Assembly: GCA_013141415.1 (NCBI GenBank)
Contig: JABFQY010000006.1
Location: 62,001 to 126,000, forward strand
DNA: 64,000 nucleotides
Reading direction: 5' to 3'
From: Kiritimatiellaceae bacterium
GTDB lineage: Bacteria; Verrucomicrobiota; Kiritimatiellia; Kiritimatiellales; Tichowtungiaceae
In this document: positions 27,380-35,796 of the stretch, piece by piece
Layout: each line of letters starts with the position of its first letter
Numbering within the stretch: the stretch's first letter is position 1
Made by a program: the position numbers and the translations under genes
The notes under the pieces: model-generated
The model's input: only the letters and a program-made list of their open reading frames with translations
The model's database searches: none
What the model was told of the DNA's origin: nothing

Positions 27380-28265
27380 ATGATCGCGGATGAAACTGGC
27401 GGTGGACACCTTTAAGCCGGTCAGGATCGACGTGCGTGTAAATCTGCGTCGTGGCGATGTCGGCATGGCCGAGCATTTCCTGAATAATGCGCAGCGGCGC
27501 GCCGTTGGCCAGCAGATGACTGGCAAATGAGTGGCGCAAGGTATGCGGATAAATCGTCTTGGTGATACCGGCGTCGCGGGCGCATTTTTTGATCATGTCC
27601 CAGATCGTTTTGCGCGACATCGGCTGACGGCGACTGCTCAGAAAAACCGTCTGTTCCTGCGGACCGGGCGTCAGTTTTGGGCGAATCTCTTTGATGTATT
27701 GCTTCACTTTTTCGATGGCTTCTTTGCCGACCGGCACAACACGTTCTTTGCGGCCTTTGCCGATACAGCGCAAAAAGTGTTCATCAAAATGCAGGTCGGT
27801 TAATTGCAAGCTGGCCAGTTCGGAGACGCGCAGTCCGGAAGCGTAGAAAAGTTCCAGCACGGCGCGATTGCGGATGCCGAGCGGCGTCGTCAAGTCCGGC
27901 GCGGCGAACAGCCGGTCGATTTCTTTCGGCGTCAGTACGCTCGGAAGCATCTTCCAGACTTTGGGCGATTCCATCGTCTCGGCGACGTTGATGCTGAGCA
28001 GCCCTTCTTGCGCCAGATAACGGAAAAAAACCTTAAGCGAAACCAGATGACGCGACAGCGAGTTTGCCGCCAGTCCACGCGCCTTTTCCGCCATCAGGTG
28101 ATCGAGAATCTGTTTGCGCGTCACCGCATTAATCGAACTGACGCCCTTTTGCGCCAGCCAGTCGATAAACCGTCCGATGTCGTCGGCATACGCCGAGCGC
28201 GTGTTTTTGCTTAAGCCCAGCTCAAGGGAAATATAATCAAGGAATTGCTCTAAGAGCGCTCTCAG
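27378..28265 (-). CDS. xerD: Tyrosine recombinase XerC/XerD, apparent CTG start
   Basis: Read from a CTG at 28265 the protein has 295 residues, the normal XerC/D length. An N-terminal SAM-like DNA-binding domain ('EQFLDYISLELGLSKNTRSA') is followed by the catalytic domain with Arg in 'ASGLRVSELASL', HTLRHSFASH, GHADIATTQIYTHV and the Tyr nucleophile. The first ATG/GTG/TTG in frame is GTG at 28124 and would remove 47 residues of that domain. The CTG shares bases with the purC stop (CTGA) and has GGAGG six bases upstream, a textbook coupling arrangement. It resolves chromosome dimers at dif. XerC versus XerD cannot be separated here. Confidence 0.85.
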   Translation of the reverse strand: MRALLEQFLDYISLELGLSKNTRSAYADDIGRFIDWLAQKGVSSINAVTRKQILDHLMAEKARGLAANSLSRHLVSLKVFFRYLAQEGLLSINVAETMESPKVWKMLPSVLTPKEIDRLFAAPDLTTPLGIRNRAVLELFYASGLRVSELASLQLTDLHFDEHFLRCIGKGRKERVVPVGKEAIEKVKQYIKEIRPKLTPGPQEQTVFLSSRRQPMSRKTIWDMIKKCARDAGITKTIYPHTLRHSFASHLLANGAPLRIIQEMLGHADIATTQIYTHVDPDRLKGVHRQFHPRS

Positions 28266-29152
28266 AGTTTTCCTCCGGTTAAGCGTTCATACGCTTCCAG
28301 ATATTTGGCCTGCGTCTTGGTGATAATCTCTTCGGGCAGCGCCGGTGCCGGCGGCGTTTTATCCCAGTCGAGCGTTTCGAGATAGTCGCGGACAAACTGT
28401 TTGTCGTACGACATCGGCGAAGAGCCGACCTTATACGTATCGGCGGGCCAGAAGCGTGAGCTGTCGGGTGTGAGAGCTTCGTCGATCAGAATGATTTCGC
28501 CGTCGAGTTCGCCGAATTCAAATTTGGTGTCAGCGATAATGATGCCTTTGGTCAGCGCGTATTCGGCGGCCCGCTTGTAGAGCGCAATGCTGATCGCTTT
28601 CAGCTTTTCGGCCTTCGCCGCGCCAACGATTTCTTTGGCACGTTCGAACGAAATGTTTTCGTCGTGAAGTCCCTGCTCCGCTTTGGTGGACGGCGTAAAA
28701 ATCGGCTCGTCGAGTTTTGAAGCCATCTGGTAACCGGCGCGCAGCGGCATGCCGCCAATGGTTCCGCTCTGCTTGTATTCCTTCCAGCCGGAGCCGATCA
28801 GATAGCCGCGCACAATACACTCGACCGGAAACACGGTGGTTTTTTTAACCAGCATGGAACGTCCTGCGAGTTGGTCGGCGTGCTGATTGTACGGTGCAGG
28901 AAACTTGCTGACATCGGTGGTGATCATGTGGTTTTTGACAATGTCGCCGGTACGCTCAAACCAGAACTTGGAAATCATATTGAGCACGCTGCCCTTTTTG
29001 GGAATGCCGTTCGGCATCACGCAGTCAAAAGCGGAAATACGGTCGCTGGCTACAAACAGCAGTTTGTCGCCTGCATCATAAATTTCGCGCACCTTGCCGC
29101 TACGCGGTGCCGGAACTCCGGGAATCCTGATTTTCGTTAAAGCCTGGCTCAT
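28262..29152 (-). CDS. purC: Phosphoribosylaminoimidazole-succinocarboxamide synthase
   Basis: PurC (SAICAR synthetase) joins Asp to CAIR with ATP in purine synthesis. The 296-residue protein is the longer type, with 'GKVREIYDAGDKLLFVASDR', 'ECIVRGYLIGSGWKEYK' and 'DTKFEFGELDGEIILIDE'. TGGAG precedes the ATG. Its stop overlaps the CTG start of xerC/D. No other pur gene is present. Confidence 0.96.
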   Translation of the reverse strand: MSQALTKIRIPGVPAPRSGKVREIYDAGDKLLFVASDRISAFDCVMPNGIPKKGSVLNMISKFWFERTGDIVKNHMITTDVSKFPAPYNQHADQLAGRSMLVKKTTVFPVECIVRGYLIGSGWKEYKQSGTIGGMPLRAGYQMASKLDEPIFTPSTKAEQGLHDENISFERAKEIVGAAKAEKLKAISIALYKRAAEYALTKGIIIADTKFEFGELDGEIILIDEALTPDSSRFWPADTYKVGSSPMSYDKQFVRDYLETLDWDKTPPAPALPEEIITKTQAKYLEAYERLTGGKL

Positions 29153-29183
29153 ATATTCTCCATCGATTGTTAAAAATAAAAAC

Positions 29184-29231
29184 GTGGGACAGGCTTCCAG
29201 CCTGTCCGGACAGCCATTCTGGCTGTCCTAC
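29184..29231. repeat. Double-hairpin repeat (REP-like)
   Basis: Two adjacent perfect hairpins, GGACAGGCT/AGCCTGTCC at 29187-29207 and GGACAGCCA/TGGCTGTCC at 29208-29228, are bounded by GTG and TAC. It lies between purC and the MNT gene. Confidence 0.8.
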
Positions 29232-29237
29232 TTTCAT

Positions 29238-29558
29238 TCAAGCGTGAGAGGCTTCATAAAGAACCCTCCCCGCGTCAAGGATGCCGCTTATGAAAGTATC
29301 GCCAAGCCGGAGGCGCTCTAAAACCGCTTCGGGAGTCCTGACAATGAAATCAACCGGAAATGACGGGCGGGCTTCCATCCGCATCTCAACCGCTTGATCC
29401 ACGCTCCGGCCCGAAAACGGCATAACAACCAGTAAATCCACATCGGAATCTTCGGTGGGGCTGCCTGACGCATAGGAACCGAAAAGAACAATCTTTTCGG
29501 GATGAAACCGCTTTGCAATCCGGTTGCTGAGTTCCTCAATCTGTCGGCGCGTAACCAT
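29238..29558 (-). CDS. MNT-type minimal nucleotidyltransferase
   Basis: The 106-residue protein carries the polymerase-beta-like signature GSYASGSPTEDSDVDLLVV with the DxD metal site. It has the size of MNT proteins, which usually pair with a HEPN protein; in known MNT-HEPN toxin-antitoxin pairs MNT AMPylates and silences the toxin. No HEPN gene is adjacent: iscS lies eight bases upstream and a palindrome repeat lies downstream. It is either an orphan or works with a distant partner. Confidence 0.82.
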   Translation of the reverse strand: MVTRRQIEELSNRIAKRFHPEKIVLFGSYASGSPTEDSDVDLLVVMPFSGRSVDQAVEMRMEARPSFPVDFIVRTPEAVLERLRLGDTFISGILDAGRVLYEASHA

Positions 29559-29566
29559 ATCTTCTT

Positions 29567-30724
29567 TTATACGAACGGAGACAGTTCGCGCAAGCGTTTT
29601 ACAACTTTCGGCAGTTCGGTCAATACCGCGTCGACGTCTTTATCGATGTTATAGGTGCTGAAACTGAACCGGATGGAACCGTGTACCGAAACACCCGCCA
29701 CATTCATGGCGCGCAGAACGTGCGACGGCTCCAGCGAACCGGAAGCGCAGGCCGAACCGGTCGAGGCGCAGATGCCGCGATCGTCGAGCATCAGCAGAAT
29801 CGCTTCGCCTTCGATAAAATCAAAACTGATGTTGGTGGTATTGGGCAAACGGCATTTCGGATCACCGTTGACGCGCGCTCCGGGGCAGGTTGCCAGAAGG
29901 CCCTGCTCCAGCCGGTCGCGCATTGCTTTGACCCGCGTATTTTCTTCTTTCATGTGCTTCGCGGCCAGATTGCAGGCAACGCCGAGACCAACAATGTACG
30001 GCACGTTTTCGGTGCCTGCCCGCCGCCCGCGCTCCTGATGTCCGCCGAGAATCAGCGGTTTCACCTTGGTGCCGCGCCGGATGTAGATGGCGCCGACGCC
30101 TTTGGGCGCGTGCAGTTTGTGGCCGGAAAGTGAAAGCATATCGATCGGCAGTTCGCTGACGTTCATCGGAATTTTTCCGACGGCTTGCACGGCGTCGGTA
30201 TGAAAAATTCCGCCCGCCTCGTGCACCATTTCGCCGATCAGTCCGACCGGAAAAATCACGCCGGTTTCGTTATTCGCCCACATGATGGAGGTGAGCGTTT
30301 TTCCGGCCTTCACTTCGCGCCGCAACGTGTCCATATCAAGACGACCGAGCTGATCGACATCGAGCTTGGTCAGGCGGAATCCGCGGTCTTCGAGATAGTG
30401 GCACGGGCCGGAAATGGCGGCGTGTTCCACTTTGGATGTAATAATGTGCGGCGGCTTATCCATCGCTTCCGCTCCGCCGCGGATGGCGAGATTATTGCTC
30501 TCCGAACCGCAGCTGGTGAACGTGATTTCCTGCGGGTCTTCCGCGCCGATCAGCGCGGCGACCTGCTCGCGGGCGGCTTCGACATATTTTTTAACCTGCC
30601 CGCCGAAGGTGTGCATGCTGGACGGATTGCCCCACAGTTCCGTCAGAAAAGGCATCATCGCTTCGCGCACTTCGTCGGCAACCTTCGTCGTGGCGTTGTT
30701 GTCGAGATAGACAATGCGGTTCAT
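29567..30724 (-). CDS. nifS: Cysteine desulfurase (IscS/NifS family)
   Basis: The 385-residue PLP enzyme supplies sulfur from cysteine for Fe-S clusters. It has 'YLDNNATTKVADEV' at the start, the PLP-lysine region 'SLSGHKLHAPKG' and the active-site loop 'STGSACASGSLEPSHVL' with its catalytic Cys. The start overlaps the nifU stop by four bases, giving a nifU-nifS order typical of NIF-type systems in anaerobes. No iscR, iscA or hsc genes are nearby. Confidence 0.95.
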   Translation of the reverse strand: MNRIVYLDNNATTKVADEVREAMMPFLTELWGNPSSMHTFGGQVKKYVEAAREQVAALIGAEDPQEITFTSCGSESNNLAIRGGAEAMDKPPHIITSKVEHAAISGPCHYLEDRGFRLTKLDVDQLGRLDMDTLRREVKAGKTLTSIMWANNETGVIFPVGLIGEMVHEAGGIFHTDAVQAVGKIPMNVSELPIDMLSLSGHKLHAPKGVGAIYIRRGTKVKPLILGGHQERGRRAGTENVPYIVGLGVACNLAAKHMKEENTRVKAMRDRLEQGLLATCPGARVNGDPKCRLPNTTNISFDFIEGEAILLMLDDRGICASTGSACASGSLEPSHVLRAMNVAGVSVHGSIRFSFSTYNIDKDVDAVLTELPKVVKRLRELSPFV

Positions 30725-31557
30725 TTTATTTCCTCCACACGAATCTCGTCAGACACATTGTCTTTCAGTCGTGCTTCCACGACATCTTTGAGCGTGATCG
30801 CCGAAACCACGCAACCGGAACAGGCTCCGCGGAAACGAACCTTGACCGTATTGCCGTCCACATCAATCAACTCCAGATCGCCGCCGTCCTGACGCAGTGC
30901 CGGACGGATTTCGCGGTCGATCACGTCTTCGATCAGGTGAATCCGTTGCAGGTTCGTCAGCACTTTTTTCTCCGGCGCGGCAGTCGCCGCCTGCTCGCCG
31001 TGAACACGGTCGATAATTTTCTGAAGTTCCGGCAGACAATTGCCGCAGCCGCCGCCCGCTTTGCAGGCGTTGGTCAGCGCTTCCAGGGTTTGGACATTGT
31101 TTTCGCGGGTGACGCGTTCGATTTCTTTGTCCGTCACGCCGAAACAGTGGCAGACCACTTCGCCTTCAAGTTCCTTGTCCCACTTTTTGCCGGTGCGGTA
31201 ATTATAAATTGCAGCTTCGAGCGCCTCGCGTCCCATCACCGAACAATGAACTTTCTGCTTCGGCAGGCCGCCGAGATATTCGGCAATGTCCTTGTTGGTG
31301 ATTTTCTCCACTTCGTCGAGTGTCTTGCCGATGATCATCTCGGTCAGCGCCGACGACGACGCAATCGCGCTGGCGCAACCGAAGGTCTGAAACTTGGCTT
31401 CCTTGATACGGCCCTGATCGTCCAGTTTAAACATCAGCTTGAGCGCATCGCCGCACGCCAGCGAGCCAACCTCGCCGGTTCCATCCGGGTTGTCGATTTT
31501 CCCAACGTTGCGAGGGTTCTTAAAATGGTCATTCACTTTGTCTGTATAGTCCCACAT
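30721..31557 (-). CDS. nifU: Fe-S cluster scaffold NifU (three-domain)
   Basis: The 278-residue protein shows the full NifU plan. An IscU-like domain has Cys in 'SLACGDALKL', 'FGCASAIASSSALTEM' and 'KVHCSVMG'. A [2Fe-2S] BFD-like domain has CHC and GGGCGNC. A C-terminal NFU domain has 'GACSGCVVS'. It assembles clusters from sulfide delivered by the desulfurase encoded next. The ATG at 31557 follows AGGAG; earlier in-frame starts have no support. It sits 49 bases after nadA, whose product needs a [4Fe-4S] cluster. Confidence 0.95.
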   Translation of the reverse strand: MWDYTDKVNDHFKNPRNVGKIDNPDGTGEVGSLACGDALKLMFKLDDQGRIKEAKFQTFGCASAIASSSALTEMIIGKTLDEVEKITNKDIAEYLGGLPKQKVHCSVMGREALEAAIYNYRTGKKWDKELEGEVVCHCFGVTDKEIERVTRENNVQTLEALTNACKAGGGCGNCLPELQKIIDRVHGEQAATAAPEKKVLTNLQRIHLIEDVIDREIRPALRQDGGDLELIDVDGNTVKVRFRGACSGCVVSAITLKDVVEARLKDNVSDEIRVEEIK

Positions 31558-31606
31558 GGCATTTCTCCTAAAAGGTGACCACGATAATCGGGTTTGACAT
31601 ATACGG

Positions 31607-32512
31607 TCAACCGATTTCGAGCATTCGTTCGATCGAACCGACCGCACGCCGGGCGATTTCTTCCGGCACGGTTACGCGATGTTTCATATCCTGAAGTGAC
31701 CAGAGTACTTTCTCGAGTGTGATCTTCTTCATGTTCGGGCAGACGGCACGGTCGGGATTGACTGGATAAAATGTTTTGCCGGGGTTTTCGTTCCGCAGGC
31801 GATAATTGATGCCCAGCTCCGTAGCGATAATGAACTCCTTGTGACTCGAAGTCTGCGCAAAGCGGCACATCTGTCCGGTCGAAAGCAGTTCGTCAGCCAG
31901 ATCGCGCACCGGCTTATTGCATTCCGGGTGGGCCAATACCAGCGCGTCAGGATGCTTTGCTTTCATTTCCAGCACATCGGTATCGCGGATGCGTTCGTGT
32001 GTCGGACAGAAACCGTTATAGAGAATCAGATCGCGGCCCAGCCGTTCAGCCACAAACGAACCGAGGTTGCGGTCGGGGACAAAAATGATTTCCACATCGC
32101 CGAGGGACTGCGCCACCTTTACCGCGTTCGACGACGTACAGCAGATATCGCTCTCCGCCTTCACCTCCGCCGAACTGTTCACGTAACAAATGACCTTCGC
32201 GCCGGGATGCTGCGCTTTCACCGCACGAAGCTTTTCCGCCGTCACCATATCGGCCATCGGACAGCCGGCGCCGGGATCGGGAATCAGAATCGTCTTTTCC
32301 GGCGAAAGAATCGCGGCGGTCTCGGCCATAAAATGGACGCCGCAAAAAACCACGACTTCATTTGGAAGTGTCGCGGCCTTACGGCTCAGTTCCAGCGAAT
32401 CGCCGGTGAAGTCGGCAATCGCCTGAACTTCATCGACCTGATAGTTGTGCGCGATAATCACCGCGCCGCGCTGCTTTTTCAGCTCTAGAATCTGCTCTTC
32501 AATCGTCTTCAT
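31607..32512 (-). CDS. nadA: Quinolinate synthase
   Basis: NadA condenses iminoaspartate with dihydroxyacetone phosphate to quinolinate for NAD synthesis, using a [4Fe-4S] cluster. The 301-residue protein has 'IIAHNYQVDEVQAIADFTGD', 'FCGVHFMAETA', 'DPGAGCPMAD' and 'HPECNKPVRDL'. The ATG at 32512 fits family length, but no good Shine-Dalgarno sequence precedes it, and a dispersed ACACGAATGGACAC-type repeat lies directly upstream. nadB is not in the window. Confidence 0.95.
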   Translation of the reverse strand: MKTIEEQILELKKQRGAVIIAHNYQVDEVQAIADFTGDSLELSRKAATLPNEVVVFCGVHFMAETAAILSPEKTILIPDPGAGCPMADMVTAEKLRAVKAQHPGAKVICYVNSSAEVKAESDICCTSSNAVKVAQSLGDVEIIFVPDRNLGSFVAERLGRDLILYNGFCPTHERIRDTDVLEMKAKHPDALVLAHPECNKPVRDLADELLSTGQMCRFAQTSSHKEFIIATELGINYRLRNENPGKTFYPVNPDRAVCPNMKKITLEKVLWSLQDMKHRVTVPEEIARRAVGSIERMLEIG

Positions 32513-32523
32513 AACGGAGAAAT

Positions 32524-32553
32524 TTAACCACGGATCGACACGAATGGACACCA
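32524..32553. repeat. Dispersed CCACGGAT/ACACGAATGGACAC-type repeat upstream of nadA
   Basis: The sequence AACCACGGATCGACACGAAT followed by GGACACC matches a short repetitive motif common between genes in many PVC and environmental genomes. It lies ten bases before the nadA start. Recognition is by memory of the pattern. Confidence 0.35.
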
Positions 32554-32586
32554 TTTTTCCAATCTCTGGGGCTGACGATTCAACGC

Positions 32587-33864
32587 CTATACGCCCCACA
32601 CCCACCAGACGAAAGCGCAGGCGGAAACAACCGCTGCCACGGTGAAGGGAATACCAATCCGCATAAATTCTTTGAAGCCGACCTGATAACCGTGTTTTTT
32701 CAGAATTCCGAGGGTGACGACATTGGCGGATGCGCCGATCGGCGTCAGGTTCCCGCCGAGGCAGGCGCCGATCAGCAGTCCGAACATGAGAAGAGGAACC
32801 GGCGCGCCGATCTGATCGGCCACTTTCTGGGCAACAGGAATCATCACTAGCAGGAACGGCACGTTATCCACAAATCCCGACACCAAAACCGAAAACAGCA
32901 CGATCACCGTAAAAGCGAGAGCTACGTTGGAGCCGACCCAGCCGGACATGCCTGTGGCCAGCTTATCCATCCATCCGGAATCACTTAGGCCGCCCACCAG
33001 AACAAAGATACCGATCAGAAAAAATGTCGTATCCCAGTCGAGGGTTTTAGCCAGCTTGCGCAAACTGCCCCAGCGGGCAATGCCGCGAAACCAGATCAGC
33101 GCAACTGCGCCAAGAATCAAGGTGTAGGTTCCGGCAAACCATTTAAATTCCGGATCGAACAGTGTGGCAAACGAAAGTCCGATAACCAGCAGACCCAGCA
33201 AAGACGCCGGCACCCAGGAACGGGCCGTCTCCTGCGCCAGCAAAACCGATTTTGTACGATGACTGCGAAACAGCCAGGCCAGCACCAGCAGCGAGGCAAT
33301 GGCCCCGATTTGTACGGCAAAGAAAATACCGGGCCGCCCTTCATATGCGAAAAAATCCCAGAAGCCCATTTTCATATAGCCGGCCAGAATCATGCTTGGC
33401 GGGTCACCAATCATCGTCGCTGTTCCCTGTAAATTACTGCTGACCGCAATACCGATCAGCAACGGCACCGGGCTGACTTTCAGTTTATCCGCCAGACTCA
33501 GCGCAACCGGCGCAAGCAGCAGTACGACGGCGACATTTTCCACGAACATGGAAATGACGCCCGCCAGCGCGCACAGAACCAGCATGGCAACGCGGGTGCT
33601 TTTCGCTTTATCAACCAGCCATTCGGCCATCACCGCCGGAACACGCGACATCATGAAAATTTCGGCCAGAATCAAGGTGCCGAAAAAAAGCCCCATGACG
33701 TTCCAGCTGATCTTAGTAAAAAGCGCGTCGCTCCATGTCAGCACGCCGGTCGCTACCAGAAGTGCTCCACCAGCGCAAGCGACCCACGAACGTTTTCCCG
33801 GCAGGAAAACGAACAAAACGTAGCAGAGAATAAATACGGCCAGACTGATCCACTCTTTTGTCAT
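32587..33864 (-). CDS. ArsB/NhaD-type ion transporter
   Basis: The 425-residue protein has about twelve membrane helices and belongs to the ion-transporter superfamily that includes ArsB, NhaD and the P-protein. The duplicated re-entrant motifs are visible: 'NLQGTATMIGDPPSMILAGY' and 'GGNLTPIGASANVVTLGI'. Possible roles are arsenite or anion export or Na+/H+ exchange; no ars genes are adjacent, so the substrate is open. A strong GGAGG precedes the ATG. Confidence 0.82.
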   Translation of the reverse strand: MTKEWISLAVFILCYVLFVFLPGKRSWVACAGGALLVATGVLTWSDALFTKISWNVMGLFFGTLILAEIFMMSRVPAVMAEWLVDKAKSTRVAMLVLCALAGVISMFVENVAVVLLLAPVALSLADKLKVSPVPLLIGIAVSSNLQGTATMIGDPPSMILAGYMKMGFWDFFAYEGRPGIFFAVQIGAIASLLVLAWLFRSHRTKSVLLAQETARSWVPASLLGLLVIGLSFATLFDPEFKWFAGTYTLILGAVALIWFRGIARWGSLRKLAKTLDWDTTFFLIGIFVLVGGLSDSGWMDKLATGMSGWVGSNVALAFTVIVLFSVLVSGFVDNVPFLLVMIPVAQKVADQIGAPVPLLMFGLLIGACLGGNLTPIGASANVVTLGILKKHGYQVGFKEFMRIGIPFTVAAVVSACAFVWWVWGV

Positions 33865-33891
33865 AAATCTTTACCTCCAAACTTTATAAAT

Positions 33892-34797
33892 TCAACGATC
33901 CGTTTCCGCGTCATCCCAGGATGCCGGGTCTTCCAGCGATTCCAAATGACTGAACACGGTGACGTGCGATAAGGCGTCGCGAAGATCGGCCTCGATGTGA
34001 TCAATCAGCTGATGTCCGCGTGCCACGGTCCACGTCCCCGGAACCAGCATGTGAAAAGAAATGAAACGCTGTGCTCCGGCCTGCCGGGTACGTAAGGCAT
34101 GGTATTGCGCACCTTCTTCCAGATGAGCTCCCAGGATGTCGCGAACTTTCTGCTGCTCTTCAGTGGATATCGCGGCGTCCATCAAGCCGCCGACGGAGGT
34201 GCGCATAATACGGACGCCGGTCCAGACGATATTGCCTGCAACGATCAGCGCGACGATCGGATCTAACTGCGTCCAGCCGGTCAAAACAACGGCGCCGATG
34301 CCGATCAGAACACCCGCCGAAGTCCATACATCGGTCAGCAAATGGTGCGCATTGGCTTCCAGCGTGATGGAATCGTGGCGGCGGCTGGCCCAAAGCAAAA
34401 TAATTGCAACAACCAGATTAACCAGCGATGCCGCAACAGAAACGGCCAGACCGAGTCCGATCTGTTCAAGCGGTCTCGGAAAAACAAGCCGGTGAACGGC
34501 GGCGATGCCGATGCTGGCCGCCGCAACCAGAATCAGAGCACCTTCGACAACGCTTGAAAAATATTCGGCCTTGCTGTGTCCGTACGGATGATCCTCGTCC
34601 GCCGGACGGGCGGCGACGGTCAGCATGGCCACAGCCATCAGCCCCCCTGCCAGATTAACAACCGACTCGAGAGCATCGGAAAGCAGTCCGACCGAGCCGG
34701 TCAGAAAATACGCGACGGTTTTCAAGCCAATCGTAAGGACTGCCGCGGCGGTAGATAGCCAGGCAAACCGGACAAGGCCTTTGCGAGATACTTCCAT
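33892..34797 (-). CDS. Cation diffusion facilitator family metal transporter
   Basis: The 301-residue protein has six membrane helices and a C-terminal cytoplasmic ferredoxin-like domain, the CDF plan. Metal-site segments are '[13 protein letters not shown]' in helix 2 and '[10 protein letters not shown]' in helix 5. The proton-coupled export of Zn, Fe or Mn is typical; here the metal is unknown. It is 27 bases upstream of the ArsB-type gene on the same strand. Confidence 0.9.
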   Translation of the reverse strand: MEVSRKGLVRFAWLSTAAAVLTIGLKTVAYFLTGSVGLLSDALESVVNLAGGLMAVAMLTVAARPADEDHPYGHSKAEYFSSVVEGALILVAAASIGIAAVHRLVFPRPLEQIGLGLAVSVAASLVNLVVAIILLWASRRHDSITLEANAHHLLTDVWTSAGVLIGIGAVVLTGWTQLDPIVALIVAGNIVWTGVRIMRTSVGGLMDAAISTEEQQKVRDILGAHLEEGAQYHALRTRQAGAQRFISFHMLVPGTWTVARGHQLIDHIEADLRDALSHVTVFSHLESLEDPASWDDAETDR

Positions 34798-34971
34798 GTA
34801 AAATTCTTTCAGTATTAGAGTTCGAGCAGAAAAACGTCTGGTTTAGATACCCTTTGGCCGTCCCTATAGCTAGAAAAAACTCGGGATCGGCTTTCCCTAA
34901 AACGGTTTTGATTTGTCGTCAACCTCCTGCCATAGTGTGCCGGATTTTTCGACAACCTGATTGGAACCCCG

Positions 34972-35787
34972 ATGACTGTTCTGCTTTTTTTTAAAACACT
35001 TCTGCTTGGGCTGATCGAAGGAATCACCGAATTTCTCCCCATCAGCAGTACCGGCCACATGATTCTGGCCAATGAATTTATCCGGCTTTCGGAAAATCAG
35101 GCTTTTACAGCGGTATTCGAGGTGTTCATTCAGTCGGGGGCTATTCTGGCGGTTGTAGTACTTTTCTGGCACGAACTATGGCCTTTTGCCGGAACCAAAA
35201 CAGAACAGCGCAACAAATGGCTCCTGTGGGCAAAAACCATCGTGGCTTTCATTCCCGCCGCCGTCACCGGCCTGCTCTTTGACGATTACATCGAAACTCA
35301 TCTCCACACACCCGTCACGGTTGCAGCAACGCTGATTTTTTATGGCGTTCTTCTCATTATTTTCGAACGGAACCACCGTGCCCAGCCGACTGCGCTCCAT
35401 TCGATTAACGACCTCACCTTCCGGATCGCATTCTTCGTCGGGCTGACCCAGTGCTTCGCACTGATTCCCGGAACCTCCCGCTCAACCGCAACGATTCTTG
35501 GCGGTCTTTTTCTGGGGCTTAACCGGACATTGGCCGCAGAATTCTCGTTTTTTCTGGCCGTCCCGACCATCGCCGCCGCCGGGGCATTCAAGCTTCTGAA
35601 AAGCGGCGCGGACTTTACGGTCGCCGAATACATCATGCTTGCTACAGGTTTCGCCGTATCCTTTGTCGTGGCGGCAGTTGTTATCAAATGGCTGATGCGC
35701 TACCTGCGCAAACACAGCCTCATCCCGTTCGGCTGGTACCGGATCATTCTCGGACTGATCGTCCTCGGCTGGTGGTTCACGAAATAA
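34972..35787 (+). CDS. uppP: Undecaprenyl-diphosphatase
   Basis: UppP (BacA) removes a phosphate from undecaprenyl diphosphate so the lipid carrier can be reused in peptidoglycan and polysaccharide synthesis. The 271-residue membrane protein has 'GLIEGITEFLPISSTGH' (Glu16, Glu20 and the following Ser) and the second motif 'PGTSRSTATI' with the catalytic Arg. It is divergent from the CDF gene and converges on recJ with only nine bases between stops. The 174-bp region upstream holds no clear promoter. Confidence 0.96.
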   Translation: MTVLLFFKTLLLGLIEGITEFLPISSTGHMILANEFIRLSENQAFTAVFEVFIQSGAILAVVVLFWHELWPFAGTKTEQRNKWLLWAKTIVAFIPAAVTGLLFDDYIETHLHTPVTVAATLIFYGVLLIIFERNHRAQPTALHSINDLTFRIAFFVGLTQCFALIPGTSRSTATILGGLFLGLNRTLAAEFSFFLAVPTIAAAGAFKLLKSGADFTVAEYIMLATGFAVSFVVAAVVIKWLMRYLRKHSLIPFGWYRIILGLIVLGWWFTK

Positions 35788-35796
35788 TCCGGGTAT

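Noticed and set aside
27378-28265. Phage or integron integrase
   Set aside because: Length and motifs match housekeeping XerC/D, it sits coupled to purC, and there are no phage genes or attachment sites nearby.
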